From Geovibrio ferrireducens (lineage in GTDB: Bacteria; Chrysiogenota; Deferribacteres; Deferribacterales; Geovibrionaceae), in the NCBI RefSeq assembly GCF_026226615.1, contig NZ_JAJAPB010000002.1, forward strand, positions 124,001 to 188,000: a stretch of 64,000 bases of DNA, written 5' to 3'. Each line of letters opens with the position of its first letter. The stretch's first letter is position 1. Shown piece after piece: positions 16,114-24,233 of the stretch. The translations under genes were made by a program, and so were the position numbers. Below the pieces are notes generated by a model. The model searched no databases, was not told where the DNA came from, and saw nothing but the letters and a program-made list of their open reading frames with translations.

Positions 16114-18117
16114 TTAGAAACTGTAAGTAAAGGAGCCGTAGAATTTCTCAACCTTATCAACAACAGGCATCATAGCGTGAAGACCGTTTACGTCGTCAAT
16201 CTTGGTGGGCGCACCCATGGGGTTGCCGCTGCCTGTGTATTCATAGTCGAAATACTGATAGCCGATTGTGGCGAACAGCTTGTTGTCAACTATGGGCTGA
16301 TGGTAGTAAACCTCGTAAACCTTACCTCTCACTGCGAGTTTGCTGCCCACAATGTCATCCTCGCCCGCGGTGAAGTTTATCCAGTTTTTGCTTCCCTGGT
16401 TGTATTCAAACCCAAGCTTGCCGCCTGTTACGGGGAGTGCGGGAGTTGTCACGCCCACCCATACCATGTTGCCGTGCTTGCTGCTGTCTGAACCGAGAAG
16501 CTTGTCCTGATCCATAAACTGGAACATGGGGTTGTTTGACCTGCCGTCCGGGTGGGTCTGGCTGAGGTTGTATGAGGCAAACCAGTTAAAGCCGAAGTTC
16601 TCACCCTGAACAAGGAAGGCGTGCATTTCTATGTCGCCTATTTCCGCTGTGGGCTCAAACCTTGAGGCGTAGCCGCCGTAGTTGGGGTTAAACGAATATT
16701 CGTCGTACTGTCCGTCCATGTTGTAGTCTTTGCCGCTTATATAGAAGGGCATAGCTACCATTCCGGTGAAGCCGTCTGTCACGCCGAATCCTCTGGCGTA
16801 GTTGTACCAGACTTTGTACTGCTCATCGTCATAGAACTTGACAATGATTCCGCCGAACTCAACATCGTCCACATTAGGATTGGAAATGAGACCGTTGTTG
16901 GCAGAAAGAGCGTTTGCTGTACCCCACTGACCTTCAAATCCTTTGCCGTAGCAGAATTTTATGAAGGAGCCGGGAACCCATTCATCAAAGTCAAACTGGA
17001 GTGACGCGCCGTCGAAGTTCCACTGGATGATGGAAGCCACGGGAGAACCGCCGAGAACGGAGTTCTCATGGTTTTCATAACCGGGGCCGTAGGTGGAGGG
17101 GCGGCGTCCGAATGAGAAGTGGTAACCCACATCGCCTATATTGTTTTTGTAAACAAAGTAGGCTCTCTCAACATGTACAGAGTCATCCGTGGGAACAGCA
17201 GCGGAGTTGCCGTCAAGATACATGCTCTTGAATGTTCCGTCGAAGAACCTGATGTTGTTGGAATCGCCCCATGATTTATACATAACAAGCCTGCCCGCGA
17301 AGCTGAGGTTGTTGTTGACCTTGCTGTTGAGACGCAGACGGAGTTTGTTGGTGAACATAGAGCTGTTTTCGGCGCTGTACTTTCTGGGTTTTACACCCTT
17401 GAACATAGATTTCACTACCGCAGCCTCTGCAGAGGAGAGAGTGTTGTCGTTCATAAGGTAAGCAAAGGCCATCATGTTTGCCATCATCTGCGCCTGAGCC
17501 GCCTGAGCCGGGTCGTTCAGATCCAGACTGTTCATGGTGGCAACGGCTATAACAACGTCCTGATAATCCGTAACGCCGTTCATGTTGCCGTCTGCGAGGC
17601 CTGTCATGCCTGTAAACTCAATCATACCGTCTACCCAGTCGGTATTGCTGAAATTACCCATGCCGTCACTGCCGATAAGAGCACCGAAATTCATCTGGAA
17701 TTCCTGCGCAACCGCTGAGGTTCCCATAAGCTCGCTGTAAAGAGCTCCGAATTCCTGCTGATAATTCTGCATGAAAGCATCGTTCCAGAAGTCGCCGTTT
17801 GTGTCCCATGCGGAACCGCCGGCACCGGAAACCAGTGTACCCTGAAGCCAGAGGCTCATCATGTCGTTGGCGTATGCGGGAAGCGCACGCACATCGTCAT
17901 AGCTGATGGAGTCAAGCCTTGTCCTCAGTTCAACACCGAGAGTTGTTTTGTCAAGCGCCGTGTGACGTTCTGTCACGTCCACACGCTTGCTGATTGTGTC
18001 TATCTCCTGCTGGAGTGCGGTTATCTGGTTTTTGAGATCCTCAAGGGAAGGATCGGCCGCAAAAGCAAGAGAGACAGACATGAATACTGTTAAAAGCGCA
18101 ACGAGAAGCTTATTCAT
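16114..18117 (-). CDS. DUF3373 outer-membrane protein
   Basis: A large outer-membrane beta-barrel-type protein of the DUF3373 family, function unknown. I start it at the ATG at 18117 because this gives a clean signal peptide (MNKLLVALLTVFMSVSLAFA) with GGGGGCAG upstream; the longer frame adds 27 unlikely residues. A short coiled coil (LEDLKNQITALQQEIDTI) follows. Three EF-hand-like loops (DTNGDFWND, DGNMNGVTDYQD, DYNMDGQYDEY) suggest calcium binding. The body alternates aromatic strands and the protein ends in Phe (GSFTYSF), as outer-membrane barrels do. It follows the cytochrome and TorD genes, and in other anaerobes I recall DUF3373 beside small cytochromes, so a role in sulfur or metal respiration is possible. 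Confidence 0.82.
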   Translation of the reverse strand: MNKLLVALLTVFMSVSLAFAADPSLEDLKNQITALQQEIDTISKRVDVTERHTALDKTTLGVELRTRLDSISYDDVRALPAYANDMMSLWLQGTLVSGAGGSAWDTNGDFWNDAFMQNYQQEFGALYSELMGTSAVAQEFQMNFGALIGSDGMGNFSNTDWVDGMIEFTGMTGLADGNMNGVTDYQDVVIAVATMNSLDLNDPAQAAQAQMMANMMAFAYLMNDNTLSSAEAAVVKSMFKGVKPRKYSAENSSMFTNKLRLRLNSKVNNNLSFAGRLVMYKSWGDSNNIRFFDGTFKSMYLDGNSAAVPTDDSVHVERAYFVYKNNIGDVGYHFSFGRRPSTYGPGYENHENSVLGGSPVASIIQWNFDGASLQFDFDEWVPGSFIKFCYGKGFEGQWGTANALSANNGLISNPNVDDVEFGGIIVKFYDDEQYKVWYNYARGFGVTDGFTGMVAMPFYISGKDYNMDGQYDEYSFNPNYGGYASRFEPTAEIGDIEMHAFLVQGENFGFNWFASYNLSQTHPDGRSNNPMFQFMDQDKLLGSDSSKHGNMVWVGVTTPALPVTGGKLGFEYNQGSKNWINFTAGEDDIVGSKLAVRGKVYEVYYHQPIVDNKLFATIGYQYFDYEYTGSGNPMGAPTKIDDVNGLHAMMPVVDKVEKFYGSFTYSF

Positions 18118-18184
18118 AAACTGCCCCCATAAAAGGAATGAAAATTTATATAAACCGTGCCGAAGGGAGCACAGGTCTATACCT

Positions 18185-18228
18185 AAGTGCTTATGCACTT
18201 AAGGCAGGCATTGAAGGGAATGCCTGCC
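18185..18228 (-). promoter_or_regulatory. Tandem hairpins between cytochrome and DUF3373 genes
   Basis: Two perfect stems: GGCAGGCATT/AATGCCTGCC (18203-18228, 10 bp) and AAGTGC/GCACTT (18185-18200, 6 bp). No T-run follows either. They may process or stabilise the transcript, allowing different levels of the two products. Confidence 0.55.
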
Positions 18229-18245
18229 GTGCACATATATTTTCC

Positions 18246-18587
18246 TTAACCGCAGGTTTCAGGCTGATCGCTGTCCAGCGCGTGGTTTTTAAGATATTCG
18301 TACATATCTTCCCAGTCGCTGGGCTGAAGAGCTTCATGAGAAGCGCCTTTTGCCTTGTGAGCAGCATCAATCTTAGCGTGGTTGCCGTCAAAAAGGGCTT
18401 TCCACTGAGCCTGTGTTTTTGAAACGGGAGAAAGATCAGAAGCTTTGCTTCCGTCATGACATGCCGTGCGGCAGCTTTTCTTCCATGTTCTTTTACCTTT
18501 TCTTTCATTTCCCGCAGCAAAAGCGGTAGCAACCGCAAAAGCGAGAATCAGAGCCACTGTGAGAGCCATAACAGCTTTTCTTTTCAT
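18246..18587 (-). CDS. Small periplasmic c-type cytochrome with CX3CH motif
   Basis: A 113-residue secreted protein: a signal peptide to about residue 24 (VATAFA), then a small cytochrome-like domain. It resembles small monoheme cytochromes that begin GNxRKGKxxxKKxCRxCH and end in a (D/E)-SPQPETCG-type tail. Here the heme site reads CRTACH, that is CX3CH with one residue more than the standard CXXCH. I checked the codons (TGC CGC ACG GCA TGT CAT), and the frame is open on both sides. If heme is attached it is by a non-standard motif. It lies between torD and the DUF3373 gene, transcribed in the same direction. Confidence 0.7.
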   Translation of the reverse strand: MKRKAVMALTVALILAFAVATAFAAGNERKGKRTWKKSCRTACHDGSKASDLSPVSKTQAQWKALFDGNHAKIDAAHKAKGASHEALQPSDWEDMYEYLKNHALDSDQPETCG

Positions 18588-18634
18588 ACTAGACCTCCAA
18601 AATTTAACGGGCTTTAACCCTTTAGTTTTTATTT

Positions 18635-19318
18635 TTATCCGAAGATAAGCTCTTCGAAAATCTGTTCTGCATCAGCAAGAAAGCCCTGAACAAGCCTTCC
18701 GGCGGTTTTGTAAAACTCCTGCTCTGCCTCCTCTGTCACCTTAGCGGCAAAAGAGCCTGCAAAAGCAGGGAAAAAATCCCTCATGATCTCAAGCAGGGTA
18801 AAAAAACTGCCGACACTGCATGAACCGGAACCGGCGGCTATCTTTTCTGTCAGCACGGAGCAGAACTCAAGCACAACACTGATATGATCCTCAAGCTCGG
18901 TCACTGGCGCACTCATAACGAAACCTTCCGCCTCCATAAGCTCTTTCAGGCGCATCATTTTATCGCCCCAGAGAAGCTTTTCCTCGCTGAGCCAGCAGGA
19001 AGCATAGGGATTGGCTTTCATGCCGCCGGGAGCGTTGATGAAAAGACGCACGTAGTCATATTCCATCTCACGCCTGTCAGTGAGCTCAAGGGTTCCGGCG
19101 GAATATTCATCAGCAAAAGACTGAAAATCAGAAATGTATTTCAGGAGAGTGTCGTATACAGGCGCATCCGGATACCTGTAAACAAGGGAAAGGAACATAA
19201 AAGCGGCGGAAAGGCTCACCAGACCGTCATTATCAGGGTTTGTGCCGGAGAGAACATCAGTGGCTCTCTCATAGTTATTTTCCGCAAAAGCGTTTTTCAG
19301 ACCTGTCATTGAACTCAT
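18635..19318 (-). CDS. TorD/DmsD-family chaperone
   Basis: A 227-residue all-helical cytoplasmic chaperone of the TorD/DmsD/NarJ family. It binds Tat signals of molybdoenzymes and helps cofactor insertion. The family pattern is visible: LSLVYRYPD near the N-terminus, then MEYDYVRLFINAPGGMKANPYASCWLSEEKLLWGD, from which the conserved Y-x-R-L-F and PYAS motifs stand out, and an acidic C-terminal half. The probable client is PsrA, whose gene lies about 2.8 kb downstream. The upstream region carries the same palindrome as psrA, which supports joint control. It has its own transcription unit with the cytochrome and DUF3373 genes. Confidence 0.88.
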   Translation of the reverse strand: MSSMTGLKNAFAENNYERATDVLSGTNPDNDGLVSLSAAFMFLSLVYRYPDAPVYDTLLKYISDFQSFADEYSAGTLELTDRREMEYDYVRLFINAPGGMKANPYASCWLSEEKLLWGDKMMRLKELMEAEGFVMSAPVTELEDHISVVLEFCSVLTEKIAAGSGSCSVGSFFTLLEIMRDFFPAFAGSFAAKVTEEAEQEFYKTAGRLVQGFLADAEQIFEELIFG

Positions 19319-19694
19319 AATAAAAAACCTCAGGACTCAACTTTGATTAATCTATATTATCTATCTGATATTCACCATATTCTAAGATTGGAATATAGCT
19401 ACTATACCTATGTATTAAAAAATGTAAAGAGTTTTTTGTATACAATATACATTTTAATTCATCTCATAAATTATAGTTACATAATATGTTTTCCTGATAT
19501 TTAAAAGACTAATTCCGACATATGTTACTTTTTTGTTACGTAACTTATTTATCACTAAAGAGTTTAGCATGGCAATATTTTAGAAATAAAACATCAAAAT
19601 AAGCTGTCTGAACAAAATCAATGTCAATTCATAGTAAAGTTGAATAATCAAAATATTGTGTTTTTTGAATCAATTTCTTTTTTACAGGATTCGG
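19319..19694. other. AT-rich regulatory region upstream of torD
   Basis: About 375 bp, no gene. It holds a second copy of the palindrome TGTATACAATATACA (19437-19451), a TATAAT on the minus strand near 19475-19482, TGTTTTCC (19497-19504) as in the psrA region, and a 10-bp palindrome GTTACGTAAC (19535-19544). Confidence 0.55.
19437..19451. promoter_or_regulatory. 15-bp palindrome TGTATACAATATACA, copy 2
   Basis: Identical in all 15 bases to the site upstream of psrA; 119-133 bp before the torD start codon and downstream of a possible -10 (TATAAT). This would suit repressor binding if that -10 is real. Confidence 0.6.
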
Positions 19695-19724
19695 CAAAAA
19701 AAAACCGCCGCGGAATGCGGCGGC
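19695..19724 (-). terminator. Rho-independent terminator of fccAB
   Basis: On the minus strand GCCGCCGC pairs with GCGGCGG across a 5-nt loop, followed by at least eight T residues. It lies 17 nt past the fccB stop codon. Confidence 0.92.
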
Positions 19725-19740
19725 TCATTAATTCATTTTA

Positions 19741-21048
19741 TCATGTCAGTATATCCGACCAGATACTCAGCGCCCAGTCATCCGCATGCTTCGCATAAAG
19801 CTCGGAGCGCGCAGGAGAAAGCCCGCCGCCTCTGCTGGTTATCAGCTTTGTGCTTTCATCATAGTCGTAAACACCGGAGATGAATATGGCTTCCCTGTCG
19901 TTAACCATGCTGTAGCAGGTATTCACAAGGTTAGGTTTCAGCGGCTCCCTGCCGTTCAGCTGGCTGACCACAGCAGCGGCGGCCACCTTACCCATGGAGT
20001 TGGCAACAAAACCGGACTTTGGCACAGGCCCCACAGTTCCCGCATGGGTGGAATCGCCGAGGACAAACACATCCTTAAGCGCCTGTGATTCCAGAGTAAA
20101 CGAATTAACCTTAACCCAGCGTTCCGTTTCAGGCAGAAGCCCCGCTTTATATGCGAATAAACCTGCCTTCATGTCGGGAATTATATTCGCAACCCCGCCC
20201 CTGAAATCCCCATTGGTGGTTTTCACGGTTCTGCTCTTAACATCCACACCCTTCACAACTGTATCGGGGACATACTCTATCACATCCTTATAATAGTCAT
20301 CCCACGCGGCGTGGAAAAGCTTGCCCTTGGAGGCTATATCCTCATTGCCGTCAATAACTATCAGCTTTGAGCCTTTCTTATTGTTCTTAAGATAAAAGGC
20401 TATCTGGCATGCCCTTTCGTAAGGTCCGGGCGGGCATCTGTACGGCGCAAGGGGTACAGTGAGAAGCACATTCTCACCGTTTTTAAGATTTACAAGCTGT
20501 TCACGGAGGAGGATAGTCTGTCTGCCAGCCTTGTAAGCATGGGGGAAAACATCCTCAGCCGATTTTGACCAGCCCTCAATCTTTTCATACATAAACTCAA
20601 CACCGGGGGAAACGATAAGCTTGTCATACTCTATACGCCCTGCCGCGGTGTGAAGCTGCTTTGCGGCGGCATCAAGCCCAGTGGCCTCGGTCTTAATTAT
20701 TTTTATGCCGTAGTTTTTTGACAGGCTGTCATAGGTGAAGGTGATCTCCTGAATAGTTCTCAGACCTGACAAAACAAGGTTGCTCATCGGGCAGGAGACA
20801 AAGTTGTCCAGCCTCTCCACAATAACAACCTCAATGGACGGATCGCACAGCTTAATGTACTTTGCCGCGGTCAGTCCGCCCCAGCCGCCGCCAAGCACAA
20901 CAACCCTTTTGCCGGATTTAGGCAGGATGACCTGTTCCTGCTGTTTATTTATATTGAGGCTCAAACCGCCCGCACAGCCGGAAATGCCCGCAGCGGCTAT
21001 CACTGCGGCGGAAGCCTTGACAAAGTCTCTTCTCGATAAACCGCTCAT
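19741..21048 (-). CDS. fccB: Sulfide dehydrogenase flavoprotein FccB
   Basis: Periplasmic FAD-containing subunit that oxidises sulfide and passes electrons to cytochrome FccA. The Tat signal SRRDFVKASAAVIAAAGISG is followed by a Cys (GC at about 24-25), which might also allow lipid attachment. The dinucleotide fold reads VVVLGGGWGGLTAAKYIK and continues to VVIVERLDNFVSCPMSN, where this Cys matches the first redox-active Cys of the family. The signature YRCPPGPYERACQIAFYLK follows near residue 205-225. 435 residues is normal. Its ATG overlaps the fccA stop (ATGA). It stands next to a reductive Psr system, so the cell appears able to run sulfur chemistry in both directions. Confidence 0.92.
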   Translation of the reverse strand: MSGLSRRDFVKASAAVIAAAGISGCAGGLSLNINKQQEQVILPKSGKRVVVLGGGWGGLTAAKYIKLCDPSIEVVIVERLDNFVSCPMSNLVLSGLRTIQEITFTYDSLSKNYGIKIIKTEATGLDAAAKQLHTAAGRIEYDKLIVSPGVEFMYEKIEGWSKSAEDVFPHAYKAGRQTILLREQLVNLKNGENVLLTVPLAPYRCPPGPYERACQIAFYLKNNKKGSKLIVIDGNEDIASKGKLFHAAWDDYYKDVIEYVPDTVVKGVDVKSRTVKTTNGDFRGGVANIIPDMKAGLFAYKAGLLPETERWVKVNSFTLESQALKDVFVLGDSTHAGTVGPVPKSGFVANSMGKVAAAAVVSQLNGREPLKPNLVNTCYSMVNDREAIFISGVYDYDESTKLITSRGGGLSPARSELYAKHADDWALSIWSDILT

Positions 21049-21629
21049 CTGTTCCTCCCCAGTTCTGTGAGATAGGAAACCATGGCATCTATCTCAACTT
21101 CGCTGACATCCTTAAGGAAAGCCATTTCGTCCGAGGGGATAAGCCCTGCCTTATACTTCATCAGCACATTTTTGAGGTAGCCGGGAACCTGACCTGCTAT
21201 TGCGGGTGTTTCCCCCTCCCCTTTGCCGTTGTCAGTGTGACAGCCGAAGCAGGAGTAATCCTCAATGAGCCTGACAGTTGCGCCCATATTGTAGCTGTTT
21301 ACCTTAACTCTGGAATCGACCCACTTTTTATCTGCCATCCATTCGGATATGGCGGCAAGCTGTTCCTCTGTGTAGCCGGAGGCCATCAGGGACATCTCCA
21401 CACTGTGGGAGCGTTTCTTCTCTTTCAGTTCAAGGAGAACTTTTTTAAGATACTCGGCATTCTGCCCGCCGATAATGGGAATGAATGCGCCGGGCGAGGC
21501 TCCGTTTGTTCCGTGACACCCTGCGCACGTTTTCGCGGTTCTTTCCGCGGTGTCTCCTCCTGCTGCTGCCCACACACTGAGGCTTGAGAGCACAAGGATA
21601 GAGAGCAGATAAAGCGCTGACCTCTTCAT
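21045..21629 (-). CDS. fccA: Diheme cytochrome c FccA (cytochrome c4 type)
   Basis: Electron-accepting subunit of flavocytochrome c sulfide dehydrogenase. It has 194 residues with a signal peptide ending near residue 21 (SVWAAA), then two cytochrome domains with heme sites CAGCH (about 35-39) and CFGCH (about 130-134). Candidate axial Met ligands lie in VEMSLMASGYT and SDEMAFLKD. The stop overlaps the fccB start by 4 nt, so the two are translationally coupled, and a cytochrome immediately before FccB is the usual arrangement. Confidence 0.9.
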   Translation of the reverse strand: MKRSALYLLSILVLSSLSVWAAAGGDTAERTAKTCAGCHGTNGASPGAFIPIIGGQNAEYLKKVLLELKEKKRSHSVEMSLMASGYTEEQLAAISEWMADKKWVDSRVKVNSYNMGATVRLIEDYSCFGCHTDNGKGEGETPAIAGQVPGYLKNVLMKYKAGLIPSDEMAFLKDVSEVEIDAMVSYLTELGRNR

Positions 21630-21677
21630 TAATACCTCCGTTCTTCTTAAGGGAAGAAGACAGGTAACCGCCTGAGA

Positions 21678-22181
21678 CTATTTCAGAAGTTTGGTGAATG
21701 AGCTCCCGTCGGCATATCCGTAAACATCAGCCGAACGGACAGCCACCACACCTGCAACACCTGCTTCGCCTTCAAGAATTTCCACCAGAGAATCGCGTGA
21801 CATCTTCATCACCGGTTCGCCAGCTAAACTACGGTTCCCATACAATGATACACCTTTATTTGCATAAGCCAAATTCTTTGTGAGAGTAAAATTGTCCACT
21901 TTTGTATTTATCGAGGTCAAAGTCTCTCTGTAAGCCACGAAGAGATCTATTATCTGCTTGTATTTTTCTTCTATTGCTGCGTTTCTGCGGTTTATTATCT
22001 CTATATTCTGCTTCACCTCATCAAACTGAACAGTGAGTTCGCCCAGACGTTTTGAGTTCTCCGTTTCACCGCCGGAGGAGAACCCGGCAAGGATTGTCTG
22101 CCCTGTTTCAACCTTCGGCTCCTTGGCTCCACATGCGGCTAAAAGTGTTGATATACAAATAACATAAGTAAGTTTTCTCAT
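21678..22181 (-). CDS. Hypothetical lipoprotein with coiled coil
   Basis: I do not recognise this 167-residue protein. It has a short signal with lipobox LLAAC (Cys about 18), then a helical coiled-coil stretch (about 45-100, with ELTVQFDEVKQNIEIINRRN) and a small C-terminal region from about 115 (YGNRSLAGEPVMKMSRDSL). Lipid anchoring and the coiled coil suggest an envelope structural role. It lies 48 nt beyond fccA in the same direction, but upstream of it, so co-transcription with fccAB is possible. Confidence 0.65.
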   Translation of the reverse strand: MRKLTYVICISTLLAACGAKEPKVETGQTILAGFSSGGETENSKRLGELTVQFDEVKQNIEIINRRNAAIEEKYKQIIDLFVAYRETLTSINTKVDNFTLTKNLAYANKGVSLYGNRSLAGEPVMKMSRDSLVEILEGEAGVAGVVAVRSADVYGYADGSSFTKLLK

Positions 22182-22242
22182 ATAAAGACGCTCCGTGACA
22201 CAAAATATTTTAAAATACGGCCTTTAATAATGCTCAAACCCC

Positions 22243-22271
22243 TTGACTAAAGAGGTTTCTTTTGATATACA
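22243..22271 (+). promoter_or_regulatory. Sigma70-type promoter of rpsT
   Basis: TTGACT (22243-22248), a 17-bp spacer and TATACA (22266-22271). Transcription should start near 22278, giving a leader of about 25 nt before the GTG start codon. Confidence 0.75.
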
Positions 22272-22302
22272 TCACCTCTTACAAAAATACTAGAGGTGAA
22301 AA

Positions 22303-22566
22303 GTGGCCCACACACTTTGTGCTAACAAAAGAATCAGACAGGACAGAAAAAAAGCTCTGGCTAACAAAGCTTATAAATCCAAAATGAGAACTGCCGTTAA
22401 AAAATTCCTTTCGGCTGTTTCAAGCGGAGATAAAACTGCGGCGGCAGAAGCTTTTAAAAGCGCTGAAGTTACAATAAGAAAAGTCACAACTAAAGGCGTT
22501 ATTCACAAAAATCAGGCTTCCAGAAGAGTTTCCAGACTCGCTGTCCGTCTTAACGCGATGGGGTAG
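22303..22566 (+). CDS. rpsT: 30S ribosomal protein S20
   Basis: An 87-residue, strongly basic protein that binds 16S rRNA. The S20 pattern is clear: ANKRIRQDRKKALANKAYKS, KMRTAVKKF and KGVIHKNQASRRVSRL. The start is GTG with AGAGGTGA 3 nt before it. A non-ATG start is known for rpsT in other bacteria and may keep translation rate-limited. An 8-bp inverted repeat (TCACCTCT 22272-22279, AGAGGTGA 22292-22299) overlaps the ribosome binding site. Monocistronic, with its own promoter and terminator-like hairpin. Confidence 0.97.
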   Translation: MAHTLCANKRIRQDRKKALANKAYKSKMRTAVKKFLSAVSSGDKTAAAEAFKSAEVTIRKVTTKGVIHKNQASRRVSRLAVRLNAMG

Positions 22567-22582
22567 TTTTCAGATAATATAT

Positions 22583-22609
22583 ACCCCGGCTATCATCAGA
22601 TGTCGGGGT
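22583..22609. terminator. Hairpin between rpsT and ybaK
   Basis: ACCCCGGC (22583-22590) pairs with GTCGGGGT (22602-22609), 8 bp with one G-U pair, followed by TGTTGT. It lies between convergent genes. Confidence 0.6.
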
Positions 22610-22631
22610 TGTTGTCTGATTTCTTCTCTCC

Positions 22632-23111
22632 CTACTCAATCCCTACGTTTACTTTAACAGGCTTAAGCACTCTTTCCATATCCTTGGGATCAATAATAAC
22701 CAAGAACCCTCTTTTTCCCCCGTTTATCAATATTTTATCAAGCTCGAATATACTTTCCTCAGCATAAACGGGCATCTGTTTCTTTGTGCCGAACGGGGAC
22801 GTTCCGCCGACCATGTAGCCGGTGTGTTTGTTCGCGGTGTTCGGATCGCAGGGATGGAGTGTCTTTGCCCCTATGAATCTGGCAAGGTTTTTCAGGGAAA
22901 TTTCCCTGTCTCCGTGCATCAGGACAACCATTGGCTTCCTGTTTTCATCTTCCACAATAATGGTTTTCACCACTATGTGCTCCTCGACTCCAAGCTCCTT
23001 TGCGGACTGAGCAGTGCCGCCCTTTTCAACATATTTATAAAGATGCCCCTCAAAGGGAACCTTTGCCGCTCTCAAAACGCGTATCGCCGGGGTAACGGGT
23101 AAATCAGACAT
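22632..23111 (-). CDS. ybaK: Cys-tRNA(Pro)/Cys-tRNA deacylase YbaK (EbsC)
   Basis: Trans-editing enzyme that removes Cys wrongly attached to tRNA-Pro. The start at 23111 (MSDLPVTPAIRVL) is chosen for GGAGAGG 6 nt upstream; a longer frame adds five residues. About 159 residues is normal. The YbaK fold motifs are present: KTIIVEDENRKPMVVLMHGD with the catalytic Lys of family members, LHPCDPNTANKHTGYMVGGTSPFG, and LINGGKRGFLVIIDP near the end. Monocistronic and convergent with rpsT. Confidence 0.92.
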   Translation of the reverse strand: MSDLPVTPAIRVLRAAKVPFEGHLYKYVEKGGTAQSAKELGVEEHIVVKTIIVEDENRKPMVVLMHGDREISLKNLARFIGAKTLHPCDPNTANKHTGYMVGGTSPFGTKKQMPVYAEESIFELDKILINGGKRGFLVIIDPKDMERVLKPVKVNVGIE

Positions 23112-23217
23112 TATGCGCCTCTCCAAACTGAAATAATTAACAATATAGCAGATTTTAAAGACTATGACAAAAAAACTTATGATTGCCGCGCAGCGGTTTG
23201 GTTTTTGAGGAGGTTCG

Positions 23218-23243
23218 GGGGAACTTTTGCCTAAAAGTTCTCC
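23218..23243 (-). terminator. Hairpin after meaB
   Basis: GAACTTTT-GCCT-AAAAGTTC is a perfect 8-bp stem, extended by three further pairs. It lies about 20 nt past the meaB stop codon. No T-run, so it may be a weak terminator. Confidence 0.5.
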
Positions 23244-23262
23244 TTTCTAGGCTGAAATTATA

Positions 23263-24233
23263 TCAATACTTCCTGAAAGCATCCAGAAGGCGGCGTGAGG
23301 CGGCGGAGGGGGCGGTTATCCCCTTGGCTACAGCCTCCTGCACCTGCGGGAAGATGCCTTTTACGTTTTTGTTACTGAGAAAGAGGGTTTTGAGGTCGTC
23401 CATCAGCAGGCTCCACATCCAGTCCACAGACTGGCTGCGGCGTTTTTCCTCAAACTCGCCGGATTTTTCCATAGCCTCACGGAAGCTCATCAGCATTGTG
23501 CGTACGTCCTCCATCCCTTCGTGTTTAAGGGCGCTCACTGTGAGCACCGGAACCGACCAGTTCCGGCTTTTTGGGCGGAGGATATGCAGAGCGGTAATGT
23601 ACTGTGATTTTGCGAGTTCCGTCTTGTTTCGGTCGATGTCCGCCTTATTGATCACCACAGCGTCCGCAAGTTCCATTACACCTTTTTTGATCCCCTGAAG
23701 CTCATCCCCCGCTGTTGCCAGCTGGAGCAGCATGAAGAAGTCCACCATCGATGCCACAGCAGTTTCCGACTGTCCCACACCTACGGTTTCGACTATGACT
23801 ATATCATACCCTGCCGCCTCGCAGAGGAGCATTGTCTCCCTTGTGCGTCTGGCGACTCCGCCAAGTGTATCTCCGGCGGGTGAAGGGCGAATGAATGCGT
23901 TAGGATCGCGGGAGAGCTCCTCCATTCGCGTTTTATCGCCGAGGATGCTTCCGCCTGTTATCTGGGAGGAAGGGTCAACGGCAAGCACCGCCACTTTGTG
24001 CCCCAAAGAGGTGAGATGCCTGCCGAAAGATTCGATGAACGTGCTTTTACCCACACCGGGAACACCCGTGATCCCTATCCGGAGAGACCTGCCGGAATGC
24101 GGCAGGAGCCTGTCCAGAAGCCCGGCCGCCTTTTCGGCGTGTTCGGGCTTGCGGCTTTCGATCAGGGTTATCCCTTTGCCGATAGCCCTGATGCTGCCGT
24201 TTAAAATCTGCTGTGTGAGTAAGTCCAAATCCA

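Noticed and set aside
22272-22299. Hairpin hiding the rpsT ribosome binding site (S20 autoregulation)
   Set aside because: TCACCTCT and AGAGGTGA pair perfectly, but the promoter at 22243-22271 puts the transcript start near 22278, so most of the 5' arm would not be in the mRNA. It could still be a DNA operator.
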